From Streptomyces sp. ISL-96 (GTDB lineage Bacteria > Actinomycetota > Actinomycetes > Streptomycetales > Streptomycetaceae), in the NCBI RefSeq assembly GCF_018614035.1, contig NZ_JAGGPA010000025.1, positions 124,001 to 188,000 of the forward strand: DNA of 64,000 nt, read 5' to 3'. Numbering within the stretch: position 1 is the first letter of the stretch; every line of letters starts with the position of its first letter. Shown here in pieces: positions 32,204 through 40,939 of the stretch. The notes beneath the pieces are model-generated. The model made no database searches. It was not told the DNA's origin and saw only the letters and a list, made by a program, of their open reading frames with translations. Both the position numbers and the translations under genes were made by a program.

Positions 32204-33730
32204 GTGAACGACGTACACAGCACCGGCCCGTTCATCGCGGCCATCGACCAGGGCACGACCTCCAGCCGCTGCATCGTCTTCGACAAGGACGGCCGGATCG
32301 TCGCGGTCGACCAGAAGGAGCACGAGCAGATCTTCCCGAAGCCGGGCTGGGTCGAGCACGACGCGACCGAGATCTGGACGAACGTCCAGGAAGTCGTGGC
32401 CAGCGCCATCGAGAAGGCGGCCATCACGCCCGCCGACGTCAAGGCGATCGGCATCACCAATCAGCGCGAGACCACGCTGATGTGGGACAAGAACACCGGT
32501 GAGCCCGTCCACAATGCCATCGTGTGGCAGGACACCCGCACCGACGCGCTCTGCAAGGAACTCGGCCGCAACGTCGGCCAGGACCGCTTCCGCCGCGAGA
32601 CCGGCCTGCCGCTCGCGTCGTACTTCGCGGGACCCAAGGTCCGCTGGCTGCTCGACAACGTCGAGGGCCTGCGGGAGCGCGCCGAGGCCGGCGACATCCT
32701 CTTCGGCACCATGGACTCCTGGGTCATCTGGAATCTGACCGGTGGCACCGACGGCGGCGTACACGTCACCGACGTCACCAACGCCTCGCGCACCCTTCTC
32801 ATGAACCTGCACGAGATGCGGTGGGACGAGAAGATCCTCCAGTCCATGGACATCCCGGCCGCCGTGCTGCCGAAGATCCGTTCCTCCGCCGAGGTGTACG
32901 GCGTCGCCAAGGCCGGTCCGCTGAAGGGCGTCCCCGTCGCCTCGGCGCTCGGCGACCAGCAGGCGGCGCTGTTCGGGCAGACCTGCTTCGCCCAGGGCGA
33001 GGCCAAGTCGACGTACGGCACCGGCACCTTCATGCTGATGAACACCGGTGACACGCCCGTCAACTCGTACAACGGCCTGCTGACGACCGTCGGATACCAG
33101 ATCGGCGACCAGAAGCCCGTCTACGCCCTCGAAGGCTCGATCGCCATCACCGGCGCGCTCGTCCAGTGGATGCGCGACCAGATGGGCCTGATCAAGTCGG
33201 CCGCCGAGATCGAGACGCTGGCCTCCTCGGTCGAGGACAACGGCGGCGCGTACTTCGTGCCCGCCTTCTCCGGCCTGTTCGCCCCGTACTGGCGTCCCGA
33301 CGCCCGCGGTGTGATCGCCGGCCTCACCCGGTACGTCACCAAGGCGCACATCGCCCGTGCCGTCCTGGAGGCCACCGCCTGGCAGACGCGCGAGATCAGC
33401 GACGCCATGACCAAGGACTCCGGCGTCGAGCTGACGGCCCTGAAGGTCGACGGCGGCATGACCTCCAACAACCTGCTGATGCAGACGCTCTCGGACTTCC
33501 TGGACGCACCGGTCGTGCGCCCGATGGTCGCCGAGACCACCTGCCTCGGCGCCGCCTACGCCGCCGGCCTCGCCGTCGGCTTCTGGTCCAGCACGGACGA
33601 ACTGCGCGCCAACTGGCGCAGGGCCGCCGAGTGGACCCCCCGCATGGACGCGGCCACGCGGGACCGCGAGTACAAGAGCTGGCTCAAGGCCGTTGAGCGG
33701 TCCATGGGCTGGCTCGACGACGAGAGCTGA
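32204..33730 (+). CDS. glpK: Glycerol kinase
   Basis: A 508-residue FGGY kinase (gylA). The phosphate-1 loop is IDQGTTSSR (about 15), glycerol-contacting residues are in ITNQRETTLMWD, and the C-terminal adenosine motif LKVDGGMTSNNLLMQ is present. It traps glycerol as glycerol 3-phosphate. GTG 32204 follows GGGAG; it is 40 bp after glpF and 15 bp before glpD, all in one operon. Length and motifs match the family throughout. Confidence 0.96.
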   Translation: MNDVHSTGPFIAAIDQGTTSSRCIVFDKDGRIVAVDQKEHEQIFPKPGWVEHDATEIWTNVQEVVASAIEKAAITPADVKAIGITNQRETTLMWDKNTGEPVHNAIVWQDTRTDALCKELGRNVGQDRFRRETGLPLASYFAGPKVRWLLDNVEGLRERAEAGDILFGTMDSWVIWNLTGGTDGGVHVTDVTNASRTLLMNLHEMRWDEKILQSMDIPAAVLPKIRSSAEVYGVAKAGPLKGVPVASALGDQQAALFGQTCFAQGEAKSTYGTGTFMLMNTGDTPVNSYNGLLTTVGYQIGDQKPVYALEGSIAITGALVQWMRDQMGLIKSAAEIETLASSVEDNGGAYFVPAFSGLFAPYWRPDARGVIAGLTRYVTKAHIARAVLEATAWQTREISDAMTKDSGVELTALKVDGGMTSNNLLMQTLSDFLDAPVVRPMVAETTCLGAAYAAGLAVGFWSSTDELRANWRRAAEWTPRMDAATRDREYKSWLKAVERSMGWLDDES

Positions 33731-33745
33731 CGAGGAGTTACGAAA

Positions 33746-35356
33746 ATGACCACCCTGCAGAGCGTCCCGGCCCTCGGGACGCGCCCGGCCGACGGTTCCA
33801 CCCCGAGCCGCGCCGAAACCCGGGACCAGCTTTCCAAGGCGACGTACGACCTCCTGGTGATCGGCGGCGGCATCCTGGGCATCTCCACTGCCTGGCACGC
33901 CGCTCAGTCGGGGCTGCGGGTGGCCCTGGTGGACGCCGGCGACTTCGCCGGCGCCACCTCCTCCGCCTCCTCCAAGCTGCTCCACGGCGGACTGCGCTAC
34001 CTCCAGACCGGCGCGGTCAAGCTGGTCGCGGAGAACCACTTCGAGCGGCGCGCCGTCTCCCGGGACGTCGCGCCGCACCTGGCCAACCCGCTGAAGTTCT
34101 ACCTCCCCGTCTACAAGGGCGGCCCGCACGGCGCGGCCAAGCTCGGCGCGGGCGTCTTCGCCTACTCGGCGCTGTCCGCCTTCGGCGACGGAGTCGGGCA
34201 TGTCATCGGCGCGGCGAAGGCGGCGCGTGAGGTGCCGGAGCTGCGTACGGACAACCTCAAGGCCGTCGCGGTGTACGGCGACGACCAGATGAACGACTCG
34301 CGCATGGCCCTGATGACGGTCCGTGCCGCCGCCCAGTCGGGCGCGACCGTACTCAACCACGCCGAGGTCACCGGGCTGCGCTTCACCAACGGGCGGGTCA
34401 CGGGCGCGGAGCTCAAGGACCGCCTGGACGGCTCCGAATTCGGTGTGACGGCCCGTCTGGTGCTCAACGCCACCGGTCCGTGGGTCGACCACCTGCGCAA
34501 GATGGAGAACCCGGACGCCGCTCCCTCCATCCGGCTCTCCAAGGGCGCGCACCTGGTCCTCAAGCGCACCGCCCCCTGGCGGGCCGCGCTGGCGACGCCC
34601 ATCGACAAGTACCGCATCACCTTCGCGCTGCCGTGGGAGGACCAGCTCCTGCTGGGTACGACCGACGAGGAGTACGAGGGCGACCCTGCGGACGTCGCCG
34701 TCAACGAGAAGGACATCGCCCAGATCCTGGACGAGGCCGCCTACTCGATCCGCGACCAGCAGCTGTCCCGCGACCTGATCACGTACTCCTTCGCGGGTCT
34801 GCGGGTGCTGCCCGGGGGTCCCGGCGACACCTCAAAGGCCAAGCGCGAGACGGTCGTCACCGAGGGACGCGGCGGCATGCTGTCGGTCGCGGGCGGCAAG
34901 TGGACGACGTTCCGTCACATCGGGCGTACGGTCATGAACAAGCTCGCCGCCCTGCCCGGCCACCCGCTGGGCGAGGACATGGAGCCGATCTCGCGCCTGC
35001 CGAAGAGGCAGCCGCTGCCGGGCATCTCCAACCCGAACGCGGTCGCCCACCGGCTGCTCGTCGACGGCGGTACGCCGGGCCCGCGGATGGCCGCGGACAC
35101 CGCACGCCACCTGGCCACGCACTACGGCTCGCTGTCCTTCGACATCGCGCGCCTGGCCAACGAGGACGCGGCGCTGGCCAAGCGGATCCACCCGGACGCG
35201 CCGGAGATCTGGGCGCAGGTCGTGTACGCCCGCGACCACGAGTGGGCCGAGACGGCGGACGACGTACTGCGCCGCCGTACGACGCTGACGATCCGCGGCC
35301 TGGCCACGGACGAGCTCCGCGCCGAGGTCGAGGACGTGCTGGGCCGCAGGTCCTGA
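33746..35356 (+). CDS. glpD: Aerobic glycerol-3-phosphate dehydrogenase
   Basis: A 536-residue FAD flavoprotein (gylB). The Rossmann FAD site is LLVIGGGILGISTAWHAAQS (about 35-55), followed by SSASSKLLHGGLRYL, the GlpD signature for FAD. The C-terminal helical domain (about 400-536) has the typical conserved RPTT-like region. It oxidises glycerol 3-phosphate to dihydroxyacetone phosphate, giving electrons to the quinone pool; no membrane span is needed. ATG 33746, 15 bp after glpK. The perfect terminator right after it ends the operon. Confidence 0.95.
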   Translation: MTTLQSVPALGTRPADGSTPSRAETRDQLSKATYDLLVIGGGILGISTAWHAAQSGLRVALVDAGDFAGATSSASSKLLHGGLRYLQTGAVKLVAENHFERRAVSRDVAPHLANPLKFYLPVYKGGPHGAAKLGAGVFAYSALSAFGDGVGHVIGAAKAAREVPELRTDNLKAVAVYGDDQMNDSRMALMTVRAAAQSGATVLNHAEVTGLRFTNGRVTGAELKDRLDGSEFGVTARLVLNATGPWVDHLRKMENPDAAPSIRLSKGAHLVLKRTAPWRAALATPIDKYRITFALPWEDQLLLGTTDEEYEGDPADVAVNEKDIAQILDEAAYSIRDQQLSRDLITYSFAGLRVLPGGPGDTSKAKRETVVTEGRGGMLSVAGGKWTTFRHIGRTVMNKLAALPGHPLGEDMEPISRLPKRQPLPGISNPNAVAHRLLVDGGTPGPRMAADTARHLATHYGSLSFDIARLANEDAALAKRIHPDAPEIWAQVVYARDHEWAETADDVLRRRTTLTIRGLATDELRAEVEDVLGRRS

Positions 35357-35368
35357 AAAGGCGTCCGG

Positions 35369-35400
35369 TAAGGGGCAGCCGCACAGGCGGCTGCCCCTTA
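35369..35400. terminator. Perfect 14-bp terminator after glpD
   Basis: TAAGGGGCAGCCGC, loop ACAG and the exact mirror arm; 12 bp after the glpD stop. Confidence 0.9.
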
Positions 35401-35445
35401 CCCATGGGCCCGCTCACGGGCTTACTCACGGTCGCTTCGTACCCA

Positions 35446-35473
35446 CATAATGGGGCCAGACATCGGATGTCTG
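35446..35473 (+). promoter_or_regulatory. Promoter -10 and palindromic operator of the FadR-type gene
   Basis: CATAAT (35446-35451) resembles a -10 box. Directly after it lies CAGACATCGGATGTCTG (35457-35473), a 7-bp perfect inverted repeat with a three-base centre, 24 bp before the GTG start. Position suggests autoregulation. Confidence 0.5.
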
Positions 35474-35497
35474 AGCGAAGCGACTAGGAGACACACC

Positions 35498-36169
35498 GTG
35501 GCTGTCACCGACGAGGCGATCGAGAAGATCAAGGAAATGATCGTCTCGGGGGCCCTGCGCCCCGGCGACCGCCTCCCCAAGGAGAGCGAGCTCGCCGCCG
35601 AGCTGGGGCTGTCGCGCAATTCGCTGCGCGAGGCGGTACGCGCCCTGTCGCTGATCCGCATCCTCGACGTACGCCAGGGCGACGGCACATACGTCACCAG
35701 CCTCGATCCGCAACTCCTGCTCGAAGCGATGAGTTTCGTCGTGGACTTCCACCGGGACGACACGGTGCTGGAGTTCCTCGCCGTACGCCGCATCCTGGAG
35801 CCCGCCGCCACCGCGATGGCCGCCACCCGGATCAGTGAGGCGGAACTGGGCGCGCTGAGCGCCCAGTTGGACGCCCTGGGGCCCGACCCGTCCGTCGAGG
35901 AGCTGGTCGCGAGCGACCTCGAATTCCACCGCCGCATCGTGCGGGGCTCCGGCAACTCGGTACTGTGTTCGCTGCTTGACGGGCTCTCCGGGCCGACCAC
36001 CCGGGCTCGTATCTGGCGCGGACTGACCCAGGAGGACGCGGTCAGCCGCACGCTCCACGAGCACCGCGCGATCCTCGCCGCCCTGCGCGACCAGGACGTT
36101 GAAGCCGCCAGGTCGTGGGCGACGGTGCACATCGCGAGCGTCGAGCAGTGGCTGCGCTCGACGCTGTAG
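35498..36169 (+). CDS. FadR-family (GntR) transcriptional regulator
   Basis: A 223-residue regulator with N-terminal winged helix (LRPGDRLPKESELAAELGLS, then RNSLREAVRALSLIRILDVR) and an all-helical FCD ligand domain holding metal-binding-type residues (VASDLEFHRRIVRGSGN, LHEHRAILAALRDQD). GTG 35498 follows AGGAG by seven bases. No transport gene is adjacent; it stands alone between glpD and the PAC2 gene. Targets beyond its own promoter are unknown. Confidence 0.9.
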   Translation: MAVTDEAIEKIKEMIVSGALRPGDRLPKESELAAELGLSRNSLREAVRALSLIRILDVRQGDGTYVTSLDPQLLLEAMSFVVDFHRDDTVLEFLAVRRILEPAATAMAATRISEAELGALSAQLDALGPDPSVEELVASDLEFHRRIVRGSGNSVLCSLLDGLSGPTTRARIWRGLTQEDAVSRTLHEHRAILAALRDQDVEAARSWATVHIASVEQWLRSTL

Positions 36170-36324
36170 AGCGATGCAGAGCACCAGGCAGACGTCGGGG
36201 CTCTGATCTCGAATGATTCGGCGGACGCAGGGCACGCTTCCCTCATTCGCATCAGGCGTCGCCGCACCTGCTGAAAGCCTTAAGGTTGGTGCGTGTACAA
36301 GGGAACTTCGAAAGGGGGCACTGG

Positions 36325-37323
36325 GTGATCGAGCTCGAGGGGGTTCCCGAGCTGATCGACCCGGTCATGGTGGCCGCGTTCGAGGGCTGGAACGACGCCG
36401 GCGACGCAGCCTCCACCGCGGTCGCGCATCTGGACCGGGAATGGAAGGGCGAGGTCTTCGCGGCGCTCGACGCCGAGGACTACTACGACTTCCAGGTCAA
36501 CCGGCCCACGGTGTTCATCGACGGCGGCGTCCGCAAGATCACTTGGCCCACCACCCGGCTCTCCGTCGTACGGATCGGCGGCGACAAGCCCCGTGACCTC
36601 GTCCTGGTCCGCGGCATCGAGCCATCCATGCGCTGGCGCTCGTACTGCAACGAGATCCTCGGCTTCGCCCACGAACTGGGCGTCGAGATGATCGTGATCC
36701 TGGGCGCGCTGCTCGGCGACACCCCGCACACCCGGCCGGTGCCGGTCAGCGGCGTGACGTCGGACGCGGATCTGGCGCGGACCATGGATCTGGAGGAGAC
36801 CAGGTACGAAGGCCCCACCGGCATCGTCGGAATCCTCCAGGAGGCCTGTACGCACGCGGGCGTTCCTGCCGTGAGCCTGTGGGCCGCCGTTCCGCACTAC
36901 GTCTCGCAGCCTCCGAACCCCAAGGCCACGCTGGCGCTCCTCAACCGCCTCGAAGACCTCATCGATCTGCGGATCCCGCTCGGCGAACTCCCCGAGGACG
37001 CGCGGGCGTGGCAGGTCGGCGTCGACCAACTGGCCGCCGAGGACAGCGAAGTCGCCGAGTACGTGCAGTCGCTGGAGGAGGCGCGGGACACCGCGGAGCT
37101 TCCGGAGGCGACGGGCGAGGCCATCGCCCGCGAGTTCGAGCGGTATCTGCGACGGCGTGACGGCGGGCCGGGCGCCGGCCACGGCCATGCGACGGACGGG
37201 GGCGAGGGCTCCGGTACGTACCTGCGCGACAGCTCCAGCGGCCGTACGCGACCGCCCAAGCCGCCTCGCGCGGAGCCGCCTTCCGACAGCGCGGACGGAA
37301 CGGAAGACTCCACAGAGGAGTGA
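36325..37323 (+). CDS. PAC2 (proteasome assembly chaperone-like) family protein
   Basis: A 332-residue PAC2-domain protein. The N-terminus VIELEGVPELIDPVMVAAFE continues with GWNDAGDAAS, a family signature, and the fold core spans about 1-255; a disordered Ser/Gly/Arg tail follows. GTG 36325 is chosen since it follows AGGGGGC and matches the family N-terminus; an upstream frame of 13 residues is not supported. The role of bacterial PAC2 proteins is unknown; eukaryal PAC2 helps proteasome assembly, but no direct link is shown here. It is convergent with mshC across a strong terminator. Confidence 0.9.
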   Translation: MIELEGVPELIDPVMVAAFEGWNDAGDAASTAVAHLDREWKGEVFAALDAEDYYDFQVNRPTVFIDGGVRKITWPTTRLSVVRIGGDKPRDLVLVRGIEPSMRWRSYCNEILGFAHELGVEMIVILGALLGDTPHTRPVPVSGVTSDADLARTMDLEETRYEGPTGIVGILQEACTHAGVPAVSLWAAVPHYVSQPPNPKATLALLNRLEDLIDLRIPLGELPEDARAWQVGVDQLAAEDSEVAEYVQSLEEARDTAELPEATGEAIAREFERYLRRRDGGPGAGHGHATDGGEGSGTYLRDSSSGRTRPPKPPRAEPPSDSADGTEDSTEE

Positions 37324-37330
37324 GACGGAG

Positions 37331-37367
37331 CCGCCCCCGGCCCTCTCCATGAGAGGGCCGGGGGCGG
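37331..37367. terminator. Perfect 17-bp bidirectional terminator
   Basis: CCGCCCCCGGCCCTCTC, loop CAT and its exact complement between the PAC2 gene (stop 37323) and mshC (stop 37385, minus). Confidence 0.9.
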
Positions 37368-37384
37368 GAAGGTCCGGAAAACGA

Positions 37385-38614
37385 CTACAGAGCCACGCCG
37401 AGCAGTGCGTCGACGGCGCGCGAGACGACACCGGGCGCGCCTTCGTCCGTACCGCCTTCGGACGCCTGGAGGGCGGCCCAGCGGTCCACGGCGGCGAGTG
37501 CGGCCGGGGCGTCGAGATCGTTGGAGAGCGCCTCGCGGATCTCCTCGACCAGGTCGTCGGCGGAGGGACCGTCGGGCCGGGACACGGCCGCACGCCAGCG
37601 GCCGAGCCGCTCCAGGGCGTCTTCGAGCACCTGGTCCGTCCACTCCCAGTCGGCCCGGTAGTGGTGCGCGAGCAGCGTGAGGCGGATGGCGGCCGGGTCG
37701 ACGCCGTCGCGGCGCAGCTTCGAGACGAAGACCAGGTTGCCCTTGGACTTGGACATCTTCTCGCCGTCCAGAGCGACCATTCCGGCGTGTACGTACGTCT
37801 TGGCGAACGGGTACTCGCCCGTCAGCGCCTGGGCGTGGGACGCCCCCATCTCGTGGTGCGGGAAGGCGAGGTCCGATCCGCCGCCCTGCACGTCGAAGCC
37901 CATCCCCAGGTGGTCCAGGGCGATCGCCACGCACTCGATGTGCCAGCCGGGCCTGCCGCGGCCCAGCGAGGCGCCGTCCCAGCTCGGCTCGCCCGCACGG
38001 GCGGCCATCCAGAGCATCGGGTCGAGCGGGTTCTTCTTGCCGGGGCGCTCTGGGTCGCCGCCGCGCTCGGCGGACAGCAGCCGCATCGCGTCGGCGTCGA
38101 GGCCGGACACCTCGCCGAAGTGCGGGTCGGCCTCGACGGAGAAGTACACATCCCCTTCGAGCTCGTACGCCGCGCCCGCGTCCCGCAGCCGCTCGATGAG
38201 CGGCACGATGCCCGGTATGGCCTCGACGGCGCCGATGTAGTGCTGCGGCGGGAGCATCCGCAGGGCGGTCATGTCCTCGCGGAACAGCGTGGTTTCGCGC
38301 TCCGCGAGTTCGGTCCAGTCGAGTCCGTCGCGGATCGCCCGCTCCAGCAGCGGATCGTCTACGTCCGTGACGTTCTGGACGTAATGAACCTGCCGCTTGG
38401 TGTCGAGCCACACGCGCTGCACAAGGTCGAACGCGTTGTACGTCGCCGCGTGACCGATGTGGGTCGCGTCGTACGGCGTGATGCCGCAGACATAGATACG
38501 GGCGACGGGACCGGGGTCGAGGGAAACCAACCCACTGGTCGCGGTGTCGTGGATCTGGAGGTCGCGGCCCTTGCCAGGCAGGGCGGGGACCTCAGAAGCG
38601 GGCCAGGCATGCAT
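37385..38614 (-). CDS. mshC: L-cysteine:1D-myo-inosityl 2-amino-2-deoxy-alpha-D-glucopyranoside ligase MshC
   Basis: A 409-residue class I synthetase-like enzyme that joins cysteine to GlcN-Ins with ATP, a step of mycothiol synthesis. The HIGH motif appears as DATHIGHAATYNAFD and KMSKS as EKMSKSKGNLV. The zinc site uses Cys in RIYVCGITPY, Cys in HIECVAIALDHLG and His in AFPHHEMG. ATG 38614 starts MHAWPASEVPALPGKGRDLQ. It follows a PI-kinase-like gene by 97 bp on the same strand. A second mycothiol enzyme, mscR, lies 14 kb away. Confidence 0.97.
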   Translation of the reverse strand: MHAWPASEVPALPGKGRDLQIHDTATSGLVSLDPGPVARIYVCGITPYDATHIGHAATYNAFDLVQRVWLDTKRQVHYVQNVTDVDDPLLERAIRDGLDWTELAERETTLFREDMTALRMLPPQHYIGAVEAIPGIVPLIERLRDAGAAYELEGDVYFSVEADPHFGEVSGLDADAMRLLSAERGGDPERPGKKNPLDPMLWMAARAGEPSWDGASLGRGRPGWHIECVAIALDHLGMGFDVQGGGSDLAFPHHEMGASHAQALTGEYPFAKTYVHAGMVALDGEKMSKSKGNLVFVSKLRRDGVDPAAIRLTLLAHHYRADWEWTDQVLEDALERLGRWRAAVSRPDGPSADDLVEEIREALSNDLDAPAALAAVDRWAALQASEGGTDEGAPGVVSRAVDALLGVAL

Positions 38615-38711
38615 GCCTTGAGCGTAACCGGACGCACGTTCCGGATACGAACCGGATAGGAAAACGTGTCCGGTTACGCACTCTTGCACGGGGCGGCAGC
38701 CGCACCCGCGC

Positions 38712-39554
38712 CTACACCGGCGGCCAAGGAATCGCCGGCCACTCCCCGCTCGGCTCCGGGTGGCGCCCCGTCGTGCGCAGCGCCGTCACCCTGGCCCGCA
38801 GCGCGTCCACCTCCGCCGGCGTGATCAGCTCGGCCATGCGGGTGGCGAGCGGCCGCCCCTCGGCCAGCTCCTCCGACAGCCGGGCCACCACCTCGACGGC
38901 CTCGGCCGTCAACGGCTCCCCCGCCCACCCCCACAACAACGTGCGCAGCTTGTCCTGCTCATTGAACGTGACCCCGTGGTCGATGCCGTACAGCTTCCCG
39001 TCCGCCGTCGGCAGCAGATGCCCGCCCTTGCGGTCGGCGTTGTTAATCACCGCGTCCAGCACCGCCAGGCGCCGCAGGCGCGCATCGTCGGCGTGCACGA
39101 GGAGCGCCGTGCGCCCCTCCCCCACGTCGGCGAAGGCAATGGCCTTCCAGCCCTCCGCGGGCTCCTCGTCCTCGACCAGAGCCAGCAGCCCCGGACCGCC
39201 GTCGCCGGACGCGGTCTCGATCCACAGCTGGCACATGCCCTCCCCGTACGGCCCGTCCCGCAGCACAGTCGGCGGCACAAGACCCCACCCCGTCACCTCG
39301 GAGATCTCGTACGCCGCCACCTCCCGCTGCGCGAGCGTGCCGTCAGGGAAGTCCCACAGCGGCCGCTCACCGGCGACCGGCTTGTACACGCAGGACGCCG
39401 ATACGCCCTCGTACTCGATCTCGCAGTACAGCACCGCGTTGGACGCCTCACGGACGCGTCCGCGCACCGTCAGCTGCCCCTTCGCCAGCACGGTGAGGAG
39501 GCCGTCGTCCGCCGGAGTCACGCTCCGCGGCGGTATCCGTTCTGACGCGGGCAT
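38712..39554 (-). CDS. PI3/4-kinase-like protein of the SCO1664 type
   Basis: A 280-residue protein with a PI-kinase-like fold. A Lys lies near residue 55 in CVYKPVAGERPLWDFPDG, followed by REVAAYEISEVTGWGLVPPT; the catalytic-loop-like NNADRKGGHLL is near 173, and the metal-binding-like GIDHGVTFN near 191. These make real phosphotransfer plausible. It overlaps the upstream DUF3090 gene by 37 bp. ATG 39554 has GGAGGG seven bases ahead. The trio with DUF3090 and histidine phosphatase next to mshC is conserved in actinobacteria as I recall; the substrate is unknown. Confidence 0.85.
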   Translation of the reverse strand: MPASERIPPRSVTPADDGLLTVLAKGQLTVRGRVREASNAVLYCEIEYEGVSASCVYKPVAGERPLWDFPDGTLAQREVAAYEISEVTGWGLVPPTVLRDGPYGEGMCQLWIETASGDGGPGLLALVEDEEPAEGWKAIAFADVGEGRTALLVHADDARLRRLAVLDAVINNADRKGGHLLPTADGKLYGIDHGVTFNEQDKLRTLLWGWAGEPLTAEAVEVVARLSEELAEGRPLATRMAELITPAEVDALRARVTALRTTGRHPEPSGEWPAIPWPPV

Positions 39555-40108
39555 ACGTGTCCCTCCGGGTCGAGCGGCAGGCTGCACAGCGGGCACGGCG
39601 GCCGGCCCGCGTTGACGACTTCGAGGGCGCGCTTGGCGAAGGCTCTGGCCTGGGCGCCGCTGAGCCGGACGCGCAGCATCGGCGGGCCGTTCTCCTCGTC
39701 CTGGAGCAGCCGTTCCTCGGCCTCCGCGAGATCCTCTTCGGTCTCCACGTCCAGCTCGACGAGGGCCTGCGCCTCGACGATCATGCGCTGTTCCTCGCCG
39801 TCCCAGGCGAGCGCCATGGTGCCGACGCGGAACTCCTCCTCGACGGGGGCGTCCAGCGGTGCGCTGTCGGTGACGTCCGCGGGAGCCACGGCGGGTACGG
39901 GGGCGTTGCCTCCGGTGCGGCGTACCACTTCGTCGAGCAGCTCGTCGATGCGCTCGGCGAGCGCGGCCACCTGGGTCTTCTCCAGGGCGACGCTGGTGAC
40001 GCGGCCGGCGGCGGATGCCTGGAGGAAGAACGTACGACGTCCAGGCAGCCCGACCGTACCGGCGACGAAGCGGTCCGGCGGGTCGTAGAGGAATACCTGA
40101 CGGGACAC
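39518..40108 (-). CDS. DUF3090 family protein
   Basis: A 196-residue protein of a conserved actinobacterial family with no known function. N-terminus VFLYDPPDRFVAGTVGLPGR, central acidic helices (VEAQALVELDVETEEDLAEA) and a C-terminal zinc-ribbon-like end PPCPLCSLPLDPEGHVCP. The gene overlaps the kinase-like gene by 37 bp, so the two proteins are made together. It starts at 40108, 85 bp after the phosphatase gene. Confidence 0.9.
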   Translation of the reverse strand: MSRQVFLYDPPDRFVAGTVGLPGRRTFFLQASAAGRVTSVALEKTQVAALAERIDELLDEVVRRTGGNAPVPAVAPADVTDSAPLDAPVEEEFRVGTMALAWDGEEQRMIVEAQALVELDVETEEDLAEAEERLLQDEENGPPMLRVRLSGAQARAFAKRALEVVNAGRPPCPLCSLPLDPEGHVCPRQNGYRRGA

Positions 40109-40193
40109 GTCCTGATCTCCCTTGAACTCATCTAAGCGCGGAAATCGTCTGTATGCGCGGTCTTGGGCGCGTCCACCCTACTGCGCCGATCGA

Positions 40194-40880
40194 TCACGGT
40201 GCGCCTGCGCCGCCTCCTACGGCCGCGTCCCCGTCATCGCCGCTCTCGCGCGGCGCCAGCGAGGAGAGGTCGCCCGTGTCGCCGAGGCGCACGAGAAAGG
40301 GGCGGAGCCCGGTGTACCGGATGGCTGTCAGGGAACACGGGTCCACGTGAATCCGCTGGAAGAGATCGAGATGAAGGCCGAGTGCGTCCGCGACGACGGA
40401 CTTGATGATGTCGCCGTGAGAGCACATGAGATACACGGCGTCCTCGCCGTGCTCGGCCTCGATGCGCGCGTTCCAGTCCCGTACGGCCTCGACCGCGCGG
40501 GCCTGCATGACCCGCATCGACTCCCCGCCCGGGAACGTCACCGAGGAGGGGTGCTGCTGTACGGCGGCCATCAGCGGCTCGTCGGAGAGCTCGGCGAGCT
40601 TGCGGCCCGACCAGTCGCCGTAGTGACACTCCCCTATCCGTTCGTCGGTGTGCAGCGGGAGACCCGGCCGCGCGTCGAGCAGCGGCTGAAGGGTCTGGCG
40701 GCAGCGTTCGAGGGGGCTGGTGACGGCGGCGGCGAGCGGCACGTCGGCCAGCCGCCCGGGCAGCGCGGCTGCCTGCGCGGCGCCGCGCTCGTCGAGCGTG
40801 ACACCTGGCGTCCAGCCGGCGAGCAGCCCTGCGGTGTTGGCGGTGGAACGTCCGTGGCGTACGAGAATCAGCGTGGCCAT
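40194..40880 (-). CDS. Histidine phosphatase family protein (MSMEG_4193-like)
   Basis: A 228-residue phosphoglycerate-mutase-fold protein. The catalytic RHG is at 8-10 (LILVRHGRSTANTAGLLAG) and the second His is in MCSHGDIIKSVVAD. GESMRVMQ and TSPLERCRQTL are other family blocks. Whether it is a true phosphatase on a small phosphoester is not known. It heads the three-gene conserved block with DUF3090 and the kinase-like protein. It is divergent from corA with 59 bp between starts. Confidence 0.9.
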   Translation of the reverse strand: MATLILVRHGRSTANTAGLLAGWTPGVTLDERGAAQAAALPGRLADVPLAAAVTSPLERCRQTLQPLLDARPGLPLHTDERIGECHYGDWSGRKLAELSDEPLMAAVQQHPSSVTFPGGESMRVMQARAVEAVRDWNARIEAEHGEDAVYLMCSHGDIIKSVVADALGLHLDLFQRIHVDPCSLTAIRYTGLRPFLVRLGDTGDLSSLAPRESGDDGDAAVGGGAGAP

Positions 40881-40939
40881 GGCCGCCAGCCTAGGCCGAA
40901 GCCGGTTCCGGGGTGTGCCCGGGCCCGTACCGGGGGAGA

